Assembly: GCF_013744875.1 (NCBI RefSeq) | Contig: NZ_CP059399.1 | Span: 2,976,001 to 3,040,000 of the forward strand | Origin: Nocardia huaxiensis | GTDB lineage: Bacteria; Actinomycetota; Actinomycetes; Mycobacteriales; Mycobacteriaceae | DNA length: 64,000 bases | Reading direction: 5' to 3' | Made by a program: the position numbers and the translations under genes | Shown here: piece by piece, positions 54,094 to 63,356 of the stretch | How the letters are laid out: every line of letters begins with the position of its first letter | Position numbering within the stretch: position 1 is the first letter of the stretch | Notes under the pieces: generated by a model | The model's input: only the letters and a program-made list of their open reading frames with translations | Told to the model about the DNA's origin: nothing | Database searches by the model: none

Positions 54094-55410
54094 GTGAGTA
54101 GGAGCTCGGTCACCGGGCCGCAGCCGCGAGTGTGTGTGCGCATGGCGGATGCGGGGGATCTGTATGTCAGCTGGCGGTGGTTGGATGGTTCCGCGCAGGG
54201 CGGGATCGGGGTGGTGCCGGAAGCGCAGGCCGAGGCGGCGGTGGCGCGGTTCGCGGCGGCCTTGCCCGCGCCGGGGGTGCCGGGTGGGCTCGAAGCCGCG
54301 CTGACCACAGGTGAATTGGCGTCCCACGACTCGGAAGACGCACTGGCGCAGGAGTTGTCGGCGGCGTTTCTGCCGTACAACCTCGCCGTGCAGCTGCACG
54401 AGCGGTATGAGCGCGGGGTGCGGCCCCGGATCGGGATTCAGCCGTCGCCCCGGGTCGGGCAGATTCCCTGGGAGCTGATCGCGCCCGACCCGGGCTTGCG
54501 GTTGCTGGATTTCGCGGATGTCGGGTTGCTCGCGCCGCCCGGGATCGTGCAGGCCCCGGCCCGGGTCGGCAGGTCGTGGGGGCGGGATCGGGAGCTGCCG
54601 GTGGTGGCGGTGCTCGATCCCCGGGTGCCGGGATTCCGGGCGGATTCGGTGCTCGGGTCGGTGCTGGGCCGCATGGATGCGAGCGCGCCGGTCACCGCGC
54701 TGGTGGAGCGGCATGCCGAGCGGAATCGGCTGGTGCCGAAGGTCATCGACCCGCTGGAAGCCTTCCGGCGCACCGATGTGGACCGGGAGTGGCTGGGCGA
54801 GGTGTTGCGGGCGGGCGCTTCTCGGCTGCTGTACATCGGGCATGTGACGGCGGCGGCTCCGGCCTCCGGCCGAAGCGAGTCGGCCACAATGCATTTGGCA
54901 TGCACCGCCGACACCGTAGGATTCGCCGATCCGCAACGCGATCACCGCCCGCTGTCGGCGCGCGATCTGCTGCTCGGCACCTACACCCTGGGCGATGACC
55001 CGCGCAGCGGCCCGCAGCTGTGGCCGATTCCCAGCCGGGTCGCACTCATCGCCTGTGAGAGCGGCGGTGACCTGCGCTTCGGGGAGGCGCTCGGCCTGGT
55101 GGCCGCCATGATCACCGGCGGGGCGGAGCTGGTCACGGCCGGCCGCTGGCCATTGCCTACGGACCTCGCCTTTCACCGGCTGGGCGGCGTGGCACCGGAT
55201 ATCCGACCTCTCCAGGAGGCGGTGTGCGCGGTCGATGCCGCCCACGAGCAACCCGATCCGGTGGCGGCGCTGAACCAGTGGCAGCGCGACCGTCTGGCCG
55301 CCTGGCGGACCCAGGGCGGCCTGGAAAACTCGCCGCTGGTCTGGGCAGCCCTCGCCACCGTGGAGGCGCGTACCGCGAGCGCACCGATTGGGAGCGGGCA
55401 CGGCGGGTAG
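54094..55410 (+). CDS. CHAT-domain caspase-like protease
   Basis: The 438 residues have an N-terminal part (about 1-150, with VRPRIGIQPSPRVGQIPWELIAPDP, the CHAT family entry) and a CHAT caspase-like domain. The catalytic His250 is in RLLYIGHVTAAAP and Cys321 in RVALIACESGG, with LGLVAAMITGGAELVTAGRWPLPT after it. Such clan CD proteases cut after defined residues and mediate cell death or defence in several bacterial systems. The start is GTG at 54094 after GGGAGG. Preceded by the REP-like repeat. Most likely acts with the TPR and two unrecognised proteins; substrate unknown. Confidence 0.85.
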   Translation: MSRSSVTGPQPRVCVRMADAGDLYVSWRWLDGSAQGGIGVVPEAQAEAAVARFAAALPAPGVPGGLEAALTTGELASHDSEDALAQELSAAFLPYNLAVQLHERYERGVRPRIGIQPSPRVGQIPWELIAPDPGLRLLDFADVGLLAPPGIVQAPARVGRSWGRDRELPVVAVLDPRVPGFRADSVLGSVLGRMDASAPVTALVERHAERNRLVPKVIDPLEAFRRTDVDREWLGEVLRAGASRLLYIGHVTAAAPASGRSESATMHLACTADTVGFADPQRDHRPLSARDLLLGTYTLGDDPRSGPQLWPIPSRVALIACESGGDLRFGEALGLVAAMITGGAELVTAGRWPLPTDLAFHRLGGVAPDIRPLQEAVCAVDAAHEQPDPVAALNQWQRDRLAAWRTQGGLENSPLVWAALATVEARTASAPIGSGHGG

Positions 55411-55419
55411 TCGGTCGTC

Positions 55420-56871
55420 ATGCGAACCATCTCCACCGATATTCCGGCGCGAATGGATCGGCTGCCCTGGTCGCGGTGGCACTGGTTGATCGTGATCGGG
55501 CTGGGGTCGGTGTGGATTCTGGACGGGCTCGAAGTCACCGTGGTGGGCAGTGTGGCGAGCCGGCTGTCGCAGCCGGGCAGCGGCATCGACATCACGGCCG
55601 CGCAGGTTTCCGGGGTCGCGGCGGCCATGTACGTCACGGGTGCGTGCACGGGCGCACTGTTCTTCGGCTGGCTCACCGACAGATTCGGGCGCAAGAAGCT
55701 GTTCCTGATCACGCTGGCGGTGTATCTGTTCGCGACCGCGATGACCGCGCTGTCGTTCAATATGTGGTGGTTCGTCATCTTCCGCTTTCTCACCGGTTTC
55801 GGCATCGGCGGTGAGTACGCGGCCATCAATTCCGCTATCGACGAACTGATTCCGCGGAAGTACCGGGGCCGCATCGACATCGTCATCAATGGCACGTACT
55901 GGCTGGGTGCGGTCGGCGGCGCGCTGCTGTCCATCGTCGCGCTCAATACGCACCTGTTCCCGGCGGATATCGGCTGGCGGCTCACCTTCGCGCTCGGCGC
56001 GATCTTCGGCCTGATCATCCTGGTCGTGCGGCGCAATGTGCCCGAGAGCCCGCGCTGGATGTTCATTCACGGTCGCGAGGACGAGGCCGAACGGACGGTC
56101 GCCGATATCGAGGATCAGGTACGCGCCGACACCGCACGGGAATTGGCGGATGTCTCCGATCAGCGCATAGAGATCCGCCAGCGTCGATCCACCGGATTCG
56201 GCGAGATCGCCGCGGTGCTCATCAGGCACTATCCGAAGCGCGCGGTGCTCGGGTTCTCCCTGTTCATCGGCCAGGCCTTCCTCTACAACGCCGTCACGTT
56301 CAACTACGCCCTGATCCTGTCGAAATCCTTCGACATCGCCGACGACAGGGTCGGCTACTACTTCGCCGTCATCTGTTTCGGCAATTTCCTCGGCCCGCTG
56401 CTGCTGGGCAAGCTGTTCGACACGGTGGGCCGCGTGCCCATGATCGCGGGCTGCTACCTCGGCTCGGCGCTGCTGTTGTTCGGCACCGCATGGCTTTTCG
56501 GCCAGGGCCGGCTGTCCGCCGTCACGCTCACCGCCTGCTGGACGGCGGTACTGTTCGTGGCTTCGTGTGGCGCGAGCGCGGCCTACCTGACGGTGAGTGA
56601 GATCTTCCCGATGGAAACCCGCGCCATGGCCATCGCGTTCTTCTACGCCATCGGCACGTTCGCGGGCGGCGTCGCGGGGCCGCTGGTCTTCGCGAAGCTC
56701 TCCGAGGACGGCGACCCGGGCCGAATCGCTCTGGCGTTCACCATCGGAGCCATTGCCATGCTGCTGGCGGGCCTGGTCGAACTCGTCTACGGCGTCCGCG
56801 CGGAAGGCCGTTCGCTGGAGGATCTGGCCCGCCCGCTCAGTGCCTCCCCGGAACCCGATGCCGCCCGGTAA
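55420..56871 (+). CDS. MFS transporter, sugar-porter/SP-like
   Basis: The 483 residues have about 12 helices, the motif GWLTDRFGRKKLFLI, FLTGFGIGGEYAAINSAIDELIPRKYRGR in the N-half, PESPRWMFIHGREDEAE before the central loop, and SEIFPMETRAMAIAFFYAIG in the C-half, all sugar-porter/metabolite-symporter traits. Substrate not fixed: sugars, aromatic acids or organic acids are possible. Starts 9 bases after the CHAT gene stop on the same strand, so it might share its transcript. Confidence 0.88.
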   Translation: MRTISTDIPARMDRLPWSRWHWLIVIGLGSVWILDGLEVTVVGSVASRLSQPGSGIDITAAQVSGVAAAMYVTGACTGALFFGWLTDRFGRKKLFLITLAVYLFATAMTALSFNMWWFVIFRFLTGFGIGGEYAAINSAIDELIPRKYRGRIDIVINGTYWLGAVGGALLSIVALNTHLFPADIGWRLTFALGAIFGLIILVVRRNVPESPRWMFIHGREDEAERTVADIEDQVRADTARELADVSDQRIEIRQRRSTGFGEIAAVLIRHYPKRAVLGFSLFIGQAFLYNAVTFNYALILSKSFDIADDRVGYYFAVICFGNFLGPLLLGKLFDTVGRVPMIAGCYLGSALLLFGTAWLFGQGRLSAVTLTACWTAVLFVASCGASAAYLTVSEIFPMETRAMAIAFFYAIGTFAGGVAGPLVFAKLSEDGDPGRIALAFTIGAIAMLLAGLVELVYGVRAEGRSLEDLARPLSASPEPDAAR

Positions 56872-56882
56872 CTTCGGACCCT

Positions 56883-57806
56883 ATGGCGTCACCTGAATTC
56901 CTGGATATCGCGAAGCGCGTGAACAATTGGGGCCGTTGGGGTTCCGACGACGAGATCGGCACCCTCAACCTCATCACCGACGAGGTGGTCCGGGCGGCCG
57001 CCGCGACCGTGCGCACCGGCCGCCGCGTCGCGCTCGCGGTTCCCCTGAGCCAGCAGGGAATTCAGACCGGCATGATCCCCGGCCGGGTCAACCCGCTGCA
57101 CAGCATGATCGCCGTCAACTGGGAGATGTTCGGCCCCAAGACCATTGCCACCAGTGACGACGTGGTCACCATGGGCCTGCAGGCCGGAACCCACTGGGAC
57201 GCACTCACCCACATCTCGCGCGACGGCCGCATCTACAACGGTCGCCCCGCCGACACCATCACCGCGCACGGCGGCGCGGCGGTCAGCGGCATCGAGAAGA
57301 TCCCGCATCTGGTCTCGCGCGGCGTGCTGCTGGATGTGGCGAAAGCCCGTGGCGTGGAGCGGCTCCCGTCGGATCACGCGGTCACCCCCGAAGACCTGGA
57401 GGCCGCCGAGGAACTGGCCGCAACCACCGTCCGCGCCGGCGATATCGTACTCGTGCGCACCGGCCAGATGCAGCTGTTCCTGGCCGGTGACCGTCACGGC
57501 TATGCCGTTCCGTCCCCGGGCATTTCGGTCCGCTGCCCGGAATGGTTCCACGCCCGCGATGTCGCCGCCGTCGCCACCGACACCCTCACCTTCGAGATTT
57601 TCCCGCCCGAACTCGAGGGCGTGTGGCTGGCCGTGCACGCCCTGCACCTGGTGGAAATGGGCATGCTGCAAGGCCAGAACTGGAATTTGGAACCGCTGTC
57701 GGTCGCCTGCGCGGAGGAATCGCGCTACGAATTCCTGCTCTCCGCCATGCCGGAACCCTTCGTCGGCGCCACCGGCACCCCGGTCGCTCCGGTCGCGATC
57801 TTGTAA
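56883..57806 (+). CDS. Cyclase-family hydrolase (kynurenine-formamidase type)
   Basis: The 307 residues fit the cyclase family. The metal motif is GTHWDALTHI (His-x3-Asp-x3-His, with Asp and His), with later GAAVSGIEKIPHLVSRGVLLDV and IVLVRTGQMQLF. Members hydrolyse amides or lactones (formamidase, isatin hydrolase, polyketide-related). It starts 11 bases after the transporter stop, suggesting import and breakdown of one compound. Substrate unknown. Confidence 0.87.
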   Translation: MASPEFLDIAKRVNNWGRWGSDDEIGTLNLITDEVVRAAAATVRTGRRVALAVPLSQQGIQTGMIPGRVNPLHSMIAVNWEMFGPKTIATSDDVVTMGLQAGTHWDALTHISRDGRIYNGRPADTITAHGGAAVSGIEKIPHLVSRGVLLDVAKARGVERLPSDHAVTPEDLEAAEELAATTVRAGDIVLVRTGQMQLFLAGDRHGYAVPSPGISVRCPEWFHARDVAAVATDTLTFEIFPPELEGVWLAVHALHLVEMGMLQGQNWNLEPLSVACAEESRYEFLLSAMPEPFVGATGTPVAPVAIL

Positions 57807-57889
57807 GCCCGGTGCGTCGGGCCATCCATCGGCGGGCTAGCTTCGAACAGGTACTTGTGTCCGAAAAGTGTGCGTTGGAGGTAGAGAAG

Positions 57890-58201
57890 ATGGCTCGAAT
57901 TCCCTCGGTTCCCACATCGCTGCTGGCCGCGGGCGGCCTCACCGGCGGTTTCGCGCTCGCACAGGCGACGAAGAAGCGACAGCTGGGCGGTGCGGTGTTC
58001 GCGGCGGGAACCCTCGCGTCGGTGCCGCAGTGGTACAAGACCGCCGGTGCCGGCGGGGCCGCGGCCCTGGCCGGACTGTCGATCGGCGCCATGGGCGCCT
58101 CGCATCCGCTGGCCAAGAAGATCGGCGCCTGGCCGTCGGTGGCCGTGGTGTCGGGCGTGGTCGCGCTGGCCGCGTGGGCCGCGGTGGACCGGCGCGCCTG
58201 A
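57890..58201 (+). CDS. Small Ala/Gly-rich membrane protein
   Basis: A 103-residue protein with GGAGGT seven bases before the ATG. It has three hydrophobic segments (SLLAAGGLTGGFALAQ, GAVFAAGTLASVPQWY region, and VAVVSGVVALAAWAAV) and short basic loops (TKKRQ, AKKIG). No recognised family. Possibly a small stress or envelope protein. Followed by a hairpin. Confidence 0.65.
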   Translation: MARIPSVPTSLLAAGGLTGGFALAQATKKRQLGGAVFAAGTLASVPQWYKTAGAGGAAALAGLSIGAMGASHPLAKKIGAWPSVAVVSGVVALAAWAAVDRRA

Positions 58202-58227
58202 AAGACCGGGCCGCGCCGGAAACCATG

Positions 58228-58258
58228 CCGGGCCGATCACCCGTGGTGATCAGCCCGG
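58228..58258. terminator. Bidirectional terminator
   Basis: CCGGGC-c-GATCACC and GGTGATC-a-GCCCGG around CGT, one mismatch, between the small membrane protein and the convergent 63-residue frame. Confidence 0.8.
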
Positions 58259-58269
58259 CCGTACCGCCG

Positions 58270-58461
58270 TCAACCCCTGAGGAACGCCGCCGCGATATTC
58301 CAGAACCTGGTGCGGTCCACCGCGTGGAAATCCCATGTCTCCGTGAGGTTGTGCGTCGCACTGACAATGCCGGGCACGTCGAAGTCGAAGCGGGTGGCGG
58401 TGCCCTTGGCCTCGAGTTCGGTGATGACGTACGCGGTGGCGGTTTCCACGGTGTGGGGCAT
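58270..58461 (-). CDS. Small unrecognised protein downstream of acyl-CoA synthetase
   Basis: A 63-residue frame, ATG 58461, protein-like (MPHTVETATAYVITELEAKG... ends FWNIAAAFLRG), Trp/Phe-rich C-terminal part. Begins 45 bases after the stop of the synthetase gene on the same strand and ends before a terminator. No family recognised. Codon use looks coding, but short length keeps confidence modest. Confidence 0.5.
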   Translation of the reverse strand: MPHTVETATAYVITELEAKGTATRFDFDVPGIVSATHNLTETWDFHAVDRTRFWNIAAAFLRG

Positions 58462-58506
58462 CAGGGTCCAATCTGGTTGTAGGAGCGGGTGGATAGCGGG
58501 TGGTGC

Positions 58507-60210
58507 CTAGTGCTTCGGGTCGGTCAGGATCTCCTCATAGCGGTACTCGGTACTGATCGGGGTGCCGGCGGCATGCGCCTGCGCTTCGCGTCGGCGTAGG
58601 TCCACCCGGCGGATCTTGCCGGAGATGGTCTTGGGTAGCTCCGCGAATTCGAGGCGCCGCACGCGTAGGTAGGGCGCCAGGTGGTCGCGAGCGTATTCGA
58701 GGATGCTGCGGGCGGTTTCGGAATCGGCCTGCCAGCCTGCCGCGAGTGCGATATACGCCTTGGGCACCGATAGCCGGGTGTCGTCCGGTTGCGGCACCAC
58801 GGCCGCCTCCACCACCGCCGGATGCTCGATGAGCACGCTCTCCAGCTCGAACGGCGACACCTTGTAGTCGGAGGATTTGAAGACGTCGTCGGTGCGCCCG
58901 ATATAGGTGATGTAGCCGTCGGCGTCGCGGCCGGCGACATCGCCGGTGTGGTAGTAGCCGTCGGCCATGACCGCGGCATTGCGTTCCGGATCGCCCAGGT
59001 AGCCGGTCATGAGGTTCACCGGCGCCGCGGACAGGTCCAGGCAGATCTCGCCCTCGTCGCCGAGTTCACCGGTGACGGGATCCACCAGAACCACCGGCAC
59101 ACCCGGCGCGGGCCGCCCCATGGAACCGGGTTTGATGGGCTGGCCGGGCGTATTGCCCACCTGCAGTGTGGTTTCCGTCTGCCCGAACCCGTCCCGGATG
59201 GTGAGCCCCCACGCCTTCTCCACCTGTGCGATCACATCCGGATTGAGCGGCTCACCCGCGCCGAGGATTTCGCGCATACCCGCGGGCCGCTCGCCGAGCT
59301 CGGCCTGGATCAGCATGCGCCATACCGTCGGCGGCGCGCAGAACGTGTTCACCTCGGCGCGCCGCAGCTGATGCAGCAGCGCCGCCGCATCGAAACGCGT
59401 GTAGTTGTAGACGAATACGGTGGCCTCGGCCAGCCACGGGGTGAAGAAGCAACTCCAGGCGTGCTTGGCCCAGCCGGGCGCGCTGATGGCCAGATGCACG
59501 TCGCCGGGGCGCACGCCGATCCAGTACATGGTCGTCAGATGCCCCAGCGGATAACTGATCTGGGAGTGCTGCACCATCTTCGGGCGGCTGGTGGTGCCGG
59601 AGGTGAAGTACACCAGCAGCGGATCGGTCACCTCGGTGCGCGGGCGGAACGGCCCGGCGGATTCGACGGTGGCCGATGCGCTGTAGTCGTGCCAGCCCTC
59701 GACCGGCGCGCCCACCACGATGCGCGTGTAGTCGCCGGGCACCTGGTCGAACTTGGCCGCGTCGGCGGCATTGGCGATGACGAAACCGGCTCCGCCCCGG
59801 TCGATTCGGTCGATCAGATCGGCGGATCCGAGCGCGCCGGTGGTCGGCATGATGATCGCGCCGAGTTTGGCGACCGCCAGCATGGCCTCCCACAGCTCGA
59901 CCTGATTGCCGAGCATGAGCATCACCCGATCGCCCTGGGCCACACCGAGACCGGCGAGCCAGGTGGCGACGCGATCGGACCTGTGGGCCATCTCGTCGAA
60001 GGTGACGCGCTCCTCGCGCCCGTCCTCCTCGACGATCCACAGCGCGAGCCGGTCGTTGCCGCGCGCGATCACATCGAACCAGTCGGTAGCCCAATTGAAT
60101 TCGCCGGTCAGCCGCGGCCATTCGAAGGTGCGCAGGGCGGTGTCGTAGTCGGCGCCCGCGCTCAGCAGCGCGTCCCGCGCGGCGCGGTAGGCGTCGGTAT
60201 TGGCGGTCAC
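58507..60210 (-). CDS. Acyl-CoA synthetase, medium-chain type
   Basis: The 567 residues have the adenylate-forming motifs: P-loop [40 protein letters not shown] and the C-terminal lysine motif [11 protein letters not shown]. The N-terminal half ([20 protein letters not shown]) is like the MACS/acetyl-CoA synthetase-related branch that activates short or medium chain acids. GTG 60210 overlaps the stop of the upstream synthetase gene. Substrate not fixed. Confidence 0.9.
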   Translation of the reverse strand: MTANTDAYRAARDALLSAGADYDTALRTFEWPRLTGEFNWATDWFDVIARGNDRLALWIVEEDGREERVTFDEMAHRSDRVATWLAGLGVAQGDRVMLMLGNQVELWEAMLAVAKLGAIIMPTTGALGSADLIDRIDRGGAGFVIANAADAAKFDQVPGDYTRIVVGAPVEGWHDYSASATVESAGPFRPRTEVTDPLLVYFTSGTTSRPKMVQHSQISYPLGHLTTMYWIGVRPGDVHLAISAPGWAKHAWSCFFTPWLAEATVFVYNYTRFDAAALLHQLRRAEVNTFCAPPTVWRMLIQAELGERPAGMREILGAGEPLNPDVIAQVEKAWGLTIRDGFGQTETTLQVGNTPGQPIKPGSMGRPAPGVPVVLVDPVTGELGDEGEICLDLSAAPVNLMTGYLGDPERNAAVMADGYYHTGDVAGRDADGYITYIGRTDDVFKSSDYKVSPFELESVLIEHPAVVEAAVVPQPDDTRLSVPKAYIALAAGWQADSETARSILEYARDHLAPYLRVRRLEFAELPKTISGKIRRVDLRRREAQAHAAGTPISTEYRYEEILTDPKH

Positions 60211-61880
60211 TGCTGCTCCTCCCCGGTCAGGCCGAGCAGGCGCGCGGAGATCTCACGCATCTCGACCTTGCGAATTTTGCCCGTCACAGTCATCGGAAAG
60301 TCGTCTACGACACGGACATAACGCGGAATCTTGAAATGCGCGAGCCGATCGTTACAGAACTCGCGCAGCGATTCCGCCGTCAGTGCGGTCGCGCCCTCCC
60401 GCATCCGCACCCAGGCCATCAGCTCCTCACCGTATTTCACATCCGGTACGCCGATCACCTGAGCATCCAGGATATCCGGGTGGGTGTAGAGGAATTCCTC
60501 GATCTCCCGCGGATAGATGTTCTCGCCGCCGCGGATCACCATGTCCTTGATCCGGCCGGTGATGGCGACATAGCCGTCCTCGTCCATGGTGGCCAGATCA
60601 CCGGTGTGCATCCAGCGCGCGGAATCGATTGCCTCGGAGGTCTTCTGCGGCTCGTCCCAGTAGCCGAGCATGACCGAGTAGCCGCGCGTGCACAGCTCGC
60701 CGGGCTCGCCGCGCGGCACGGTCAGGCCCGTCACCGGGTCGACGATCTTGATCTCGATGTGCGGTCCGGCGCGGCCCACGGTGGCGGTGCGCTGCGCCAG
60801 GCTGTCGTCGGCGCGGGTCTGCGTGGACACCGGCGAGGTCTCGGTCATGCCGTAGCAGATGCTCACCTCGCGCATGCCCATGCGCTCGATGACCTGCTTC
60901 ATGACCTCCACCGGGCACGGCGATCCGGCCATGATGCCGGTGCGCAGGGAGGACAGGTCGTAGCCGTCGAACTCCGGATCGGCCAGTTCGGCGATGAACA
61001 TGGTCGGCACCCCGTACAGCGAGGTACAGCGCTCGGCCGCAACGGCTTCCAGCGTCGAGCGGGGGTCGAAGGACGGGGCCGGGATGACCATGGCCGCGCC
61101 GTGACTGGTGGCGGCCAGATTGCCCATGACCATGCCGAAGCAGTGGTAGAAGGGCACCGGAATGCAGATCCGGTCCTGTTCGGTGTACCCGCACAGCTCG
61201 CCCACGAAATATCCGTTGTTGAGGATATTGTGGTGGCTGAGCGTCGCGCCCTTCGGGAAACCCGTTGTGCCCGAGGTGTATTGGATATTGATCGGATCGT
61301 CGGCGGAAAGGCCCGACTGCGCCAGCGCCAGCTGCCGCCGATCACCCGCTCGGCCGGTGTCGAACAGCAGCCGCCACTCCGCGCTGTCCAGCAGCACCAC
61401 CTGCACGAGTTCCGGGCACTCCGGCCGCACCTCGGCGATCATGGCGGCGTAGTCGGAGGTCTTGAACGACGGCGCCGCCACCAGCGTGTGAACCCCGGCC
61501 TGCCGCAAGACATATCGCAGCTCGTGCGCCCGATACGCCGGATTGATATTGACCAGGATCGCACCGAGCTTGGCCGTCGCGTACTGCACCAGCGTCCACT
61601 GCGGGCAGTTCGGCGCCCAGATGCCCACCCGGTCGCCCTTGCCCACCCCGGCCGCCAGCAGGCCCAGCGCCAGGGCATCGACCTCCGCTACGAATTCGCG
61701 ATAGGTCCAGCGAATGCCGGTGGTGTAGTCGATCAGGGCGTCGCGGTCCGGGAACGCGGACGCGGTGCGATCCAGATTGGCGCCGATGGTGTCTCCCAGC
61801 AGCGGCGCGTTCCACACTCCGAAGGAATAGCTTGCCGGCCGAGGCCGGCCCGTGCTTGTACTCACTTCGATAGGATCCAC
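60207..61880 (-). CDS. Acyl-CoA synthetase, FadD35-like
   Basis: The 557 residues have [69 protein letters not shown] and the C-terminal [12 protein letters not shown]. It resembles actinobacterial FadD35/long-chain or branched-acid synthetases. Makes acyl-CoA from fatty acid, ATP and CoA at the cytosolic face. GTG 61880 is used; GTG 61865 is an alternative. Its stop overlaps the next synthetase start by four bases. Divergent from a GAF-LuxR regulator. Confidence 0.92.
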   Translation of the reverse strand: MDPIEVSTSTGRPRPASYSFGVWNAPLLGDTIGANLDRTASAFPDRDALIDYTTGIRWTYREFVAEVDALALGLLAAGVGKGDRVGIWAPNCPQWTLVQYATAKLGAILVNINPAYRAHELRYVLRQAGVHTLVAAPSFKTSDYAAMIAEVRPECPELVQVVLLDSAEWRLLFDTGRAGDRRQLALAQSGLSADDPINIQYTSGTTGFPKGATLSHHNILNNGYFVGELCGYTEQDRICIPVPFYHCFGMVMGNLAATSHGAAMVIPAPSFDPRSTLEAVAAERCTSLYGVPTMFIAELADPEFDGYDLSSLRTGIMAGSPCPVEVMKQVIERMGMREVSICYGMTETSPVSTQTRADDSLAQRTATVGRAGPHIEIKIVDPVTGLTVPRGEPGELCTRGYSVMLGYWDEPQKTSEAIDSARWMHTGDLATMDEDGYVAITGRIKDMVIRGGENIYPREIEEFLYTHPDILDAQVIGVPDVKYGEELMAWVRMREGATALTAESLREFCNDRLAHFKIPRYVRVVDDFPMTVTGKIRKVEMREISARLLGLTGEEQQ

Positions 61881-61899
61881 GTCACACTCGCGCCCCTGC

Positions 61900-61917
61900 T
61901 ACCCCCGGAAAGGGGTA
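61900..61917 (+). promoter_or_regulatory. Short hairpin covering the GAF-LuxR ribosome site
   Basis: TACCCC and GGGGTA around CGGAAA in the 41-base gap between divergent starts. The GGGG arm is part of the ribosome binding site for the 61922 ATG, so folding could reduce its translation. Alternatively an operator for the divergent regulator. Confidence 0.35.
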
Positions 61918-61921
61918 CCCG

Positions 61922-62782
61922 ATGGTCTCGGCCTCCGACGCTCTCATGCGCCCGCGCGATACCGACGCGTTGCGGGCCGAGCTGCGGCGAATCTCCGCGA
62001 TGTCCAAGATGCCGGTCGTATTCGGCGGCGAGGTGCAGGCCGGCACGCTGGTCCTGAGCGAGTTCGTCGGCACCCGGACCAATGGCATGCGGGGGCTGGC
62101 GGTCGCGCCGAGTTCCGGACTGGGCGGGGCGGCGGTGGCGACCGGGCGGCCGCGCTCGGTGGCCGACTATCGATCGGCGTCGACTATTACTCACCATTAC
62201 GACGCCCCCGTGCTCGGTGAGGGGCTGCGCGCGGTGGTTGCGGTGCCGGTGGTGGTGCGCGGGGAGGCGCGGGCGGTGCTGTATGTCGCCAATCGCGACT
62301 CCGGGCCGATAGGGGATCGGGTCGCCGACGAGATGGTGCAGGCCGGTCAGCGGCTGAGCATGGAGTTCACCATTCGGGACGAGGTGGATCGGCGGCTGCG
62401 GCTGAACTCGGCGTGGGAGGCGGCGGCGGGTGCGAAAGCCGTTGTCACCGAACAGCTCCGGGATCTGCACGCGGAGTTGCGCGGCATTACACAGGGGGTG
62501 TCGGACGCACAGGCGCGCAGTCGATTACGCGATGTCAGCGACCGGCTGGCGCGGCTGGTCTCCGGCGTGGCCGAGCCCGAGGATCAGGTGGCGCTGTCGC
62601 CGCGCGAACTCGACGTGCTCGCACAGGTGTCCCTCGGCTGTACCAATGCCGAAGCGGCGCAGCGGCTTTCGGTGCGCGCGGAAACCGTGAAGAGCTATCT
62701 GCGCAGTGCCATGACCAAACTCGGCGCGCACACCCGGCATGAAGCCGTGGTCCGTGCGCGCCGAGCCGGTCTGCTGCCCTGA
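61922..62782 (+). CDS. GAF-LuxR transcriptional regulator
   Basis: The 286 residues have a GAF-like sensing domain (about 25-155, with GEVQAGTLVLSEFVG and GLRAVVAVPVVVRGEARAVLYVANR), a helical linker, and a C-terminal LuxR helix-turn-helix (LSPRELDVLAQVSLGCTNAEAAQRLSVRAETVKSYLRSAMTKLGAHTRHEAVVRARRAGLL). It is divergent from the two synthetase genes and probably controls them in response to a fatty acid or CoA signal. Confidence 0.88.
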   Translation: MVSASDALMRPRDTDALRAELRRISAMSKMPVVFGGEVQAGTLVLSEFVGTRTNGMRGLAVAPSSGLGGAAVATGRPRSVADYRSASTITHHYDAPVLGEGLRAVVAVPVVVRGEARAVLYVANRDSGPIGDRVADEMVQAGQRLSMEFTIRDEVDRRLRLNSAWEAAAGAKAVVTEQLRDLHAELRGITQGVSDAQARSRLRDVSDRLARLVSGVAEPEDQVALSPRELDVLAQVSLGCTNAEAAQRLSVRAETVKSYLRSAMTKLGAHTRHEAVVRARRAGLLP

Positions 62783-62786
62783 GGGC

Positions 62787-63206
62787 TCAGCCCAGCGGCT
62801 GGGCGAAACGCAGGTGGTTGCCCCACGGGTCGCGGAAGCCGCAGTCGCGCACGCCGTACGGCTGATCGACCAGCGGCTGCTCGACCGGGACCCCCGCCTC
62901 GCTCAGGCGGGCGAACGTGGCGTCCACATCCTCGGTGGCGAAGAACAGCGTGCCCATGGCGCCACTGGCGATGCGCGCCCGATTGCCCTCGGCCATCTCC
63001 GGCACCGGCACCATGGACGGGCTCTCCAGCACGAACTCGATAGCGGGCTGCGCGGCCGGCCCGACCGTGATCCAGCGCGCGCCCTCGATGAACGGCATGT
63101 CCTGCCGCACCTCGAGCCCGATCACGTCACGGTAGAACTCCAGCGCCTCCTGCTGGTCGCCGACGAGCACGGAAACATGGGTCAGGGTCAGATCTTTGGC
63201 GGTCAT
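62787..63206 (-). CDS. VOC-superfamily (glyoxalase-like) protein
   Basis: The 139 residues show VOC units with LTHVSVLVGDQQEALEFYRDVIGLEVRQDM and FFATEDVDATFARLSEAGVPVEQPLVDQPYGVRDCGFRDPWGNHLRFAQPL, the DPxGN-type ending of this family. The His in LTHVSV is a possible metal ligand; a second ligand is unclear. Convergent with the LuxR gene, 4 bases apart. Substrate unknown. Confidence 0.88.
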   Translation of the reverse strand: MTAKDLTLTHVSVLVGDQQEALEFYRDVIGLEVRQDMPFIEGARWITVGPAAQPAIEFVLESPSMVPVPEMAEGNRARIASGAMGTLFFATEDVDATFARLSEAGVPVEQPLVDQPYGVRDCGFRDPWGNHLRFAQPLG

Positions 63207-63356
63207 CGCAGGTCTCTTCTCTGTGTGGACTCAGTGTCATCGGGGTAGACGACACCCGGTTCACAAACTAATCGGTCTGCAACCCGGTGTGGGTGTCAGT
63301 GTCCGGCGCGCTCGGCCGTCGGCGACCTCGGCGGCATCCCCTGAGCGTGTTGTCGG

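Noticed and set aside
58464..58478. DosR-like box before the 63-residue frame
   Set aside because: AGGGTCCAAT agrees but the second half reads CTGG, so only a half-site.
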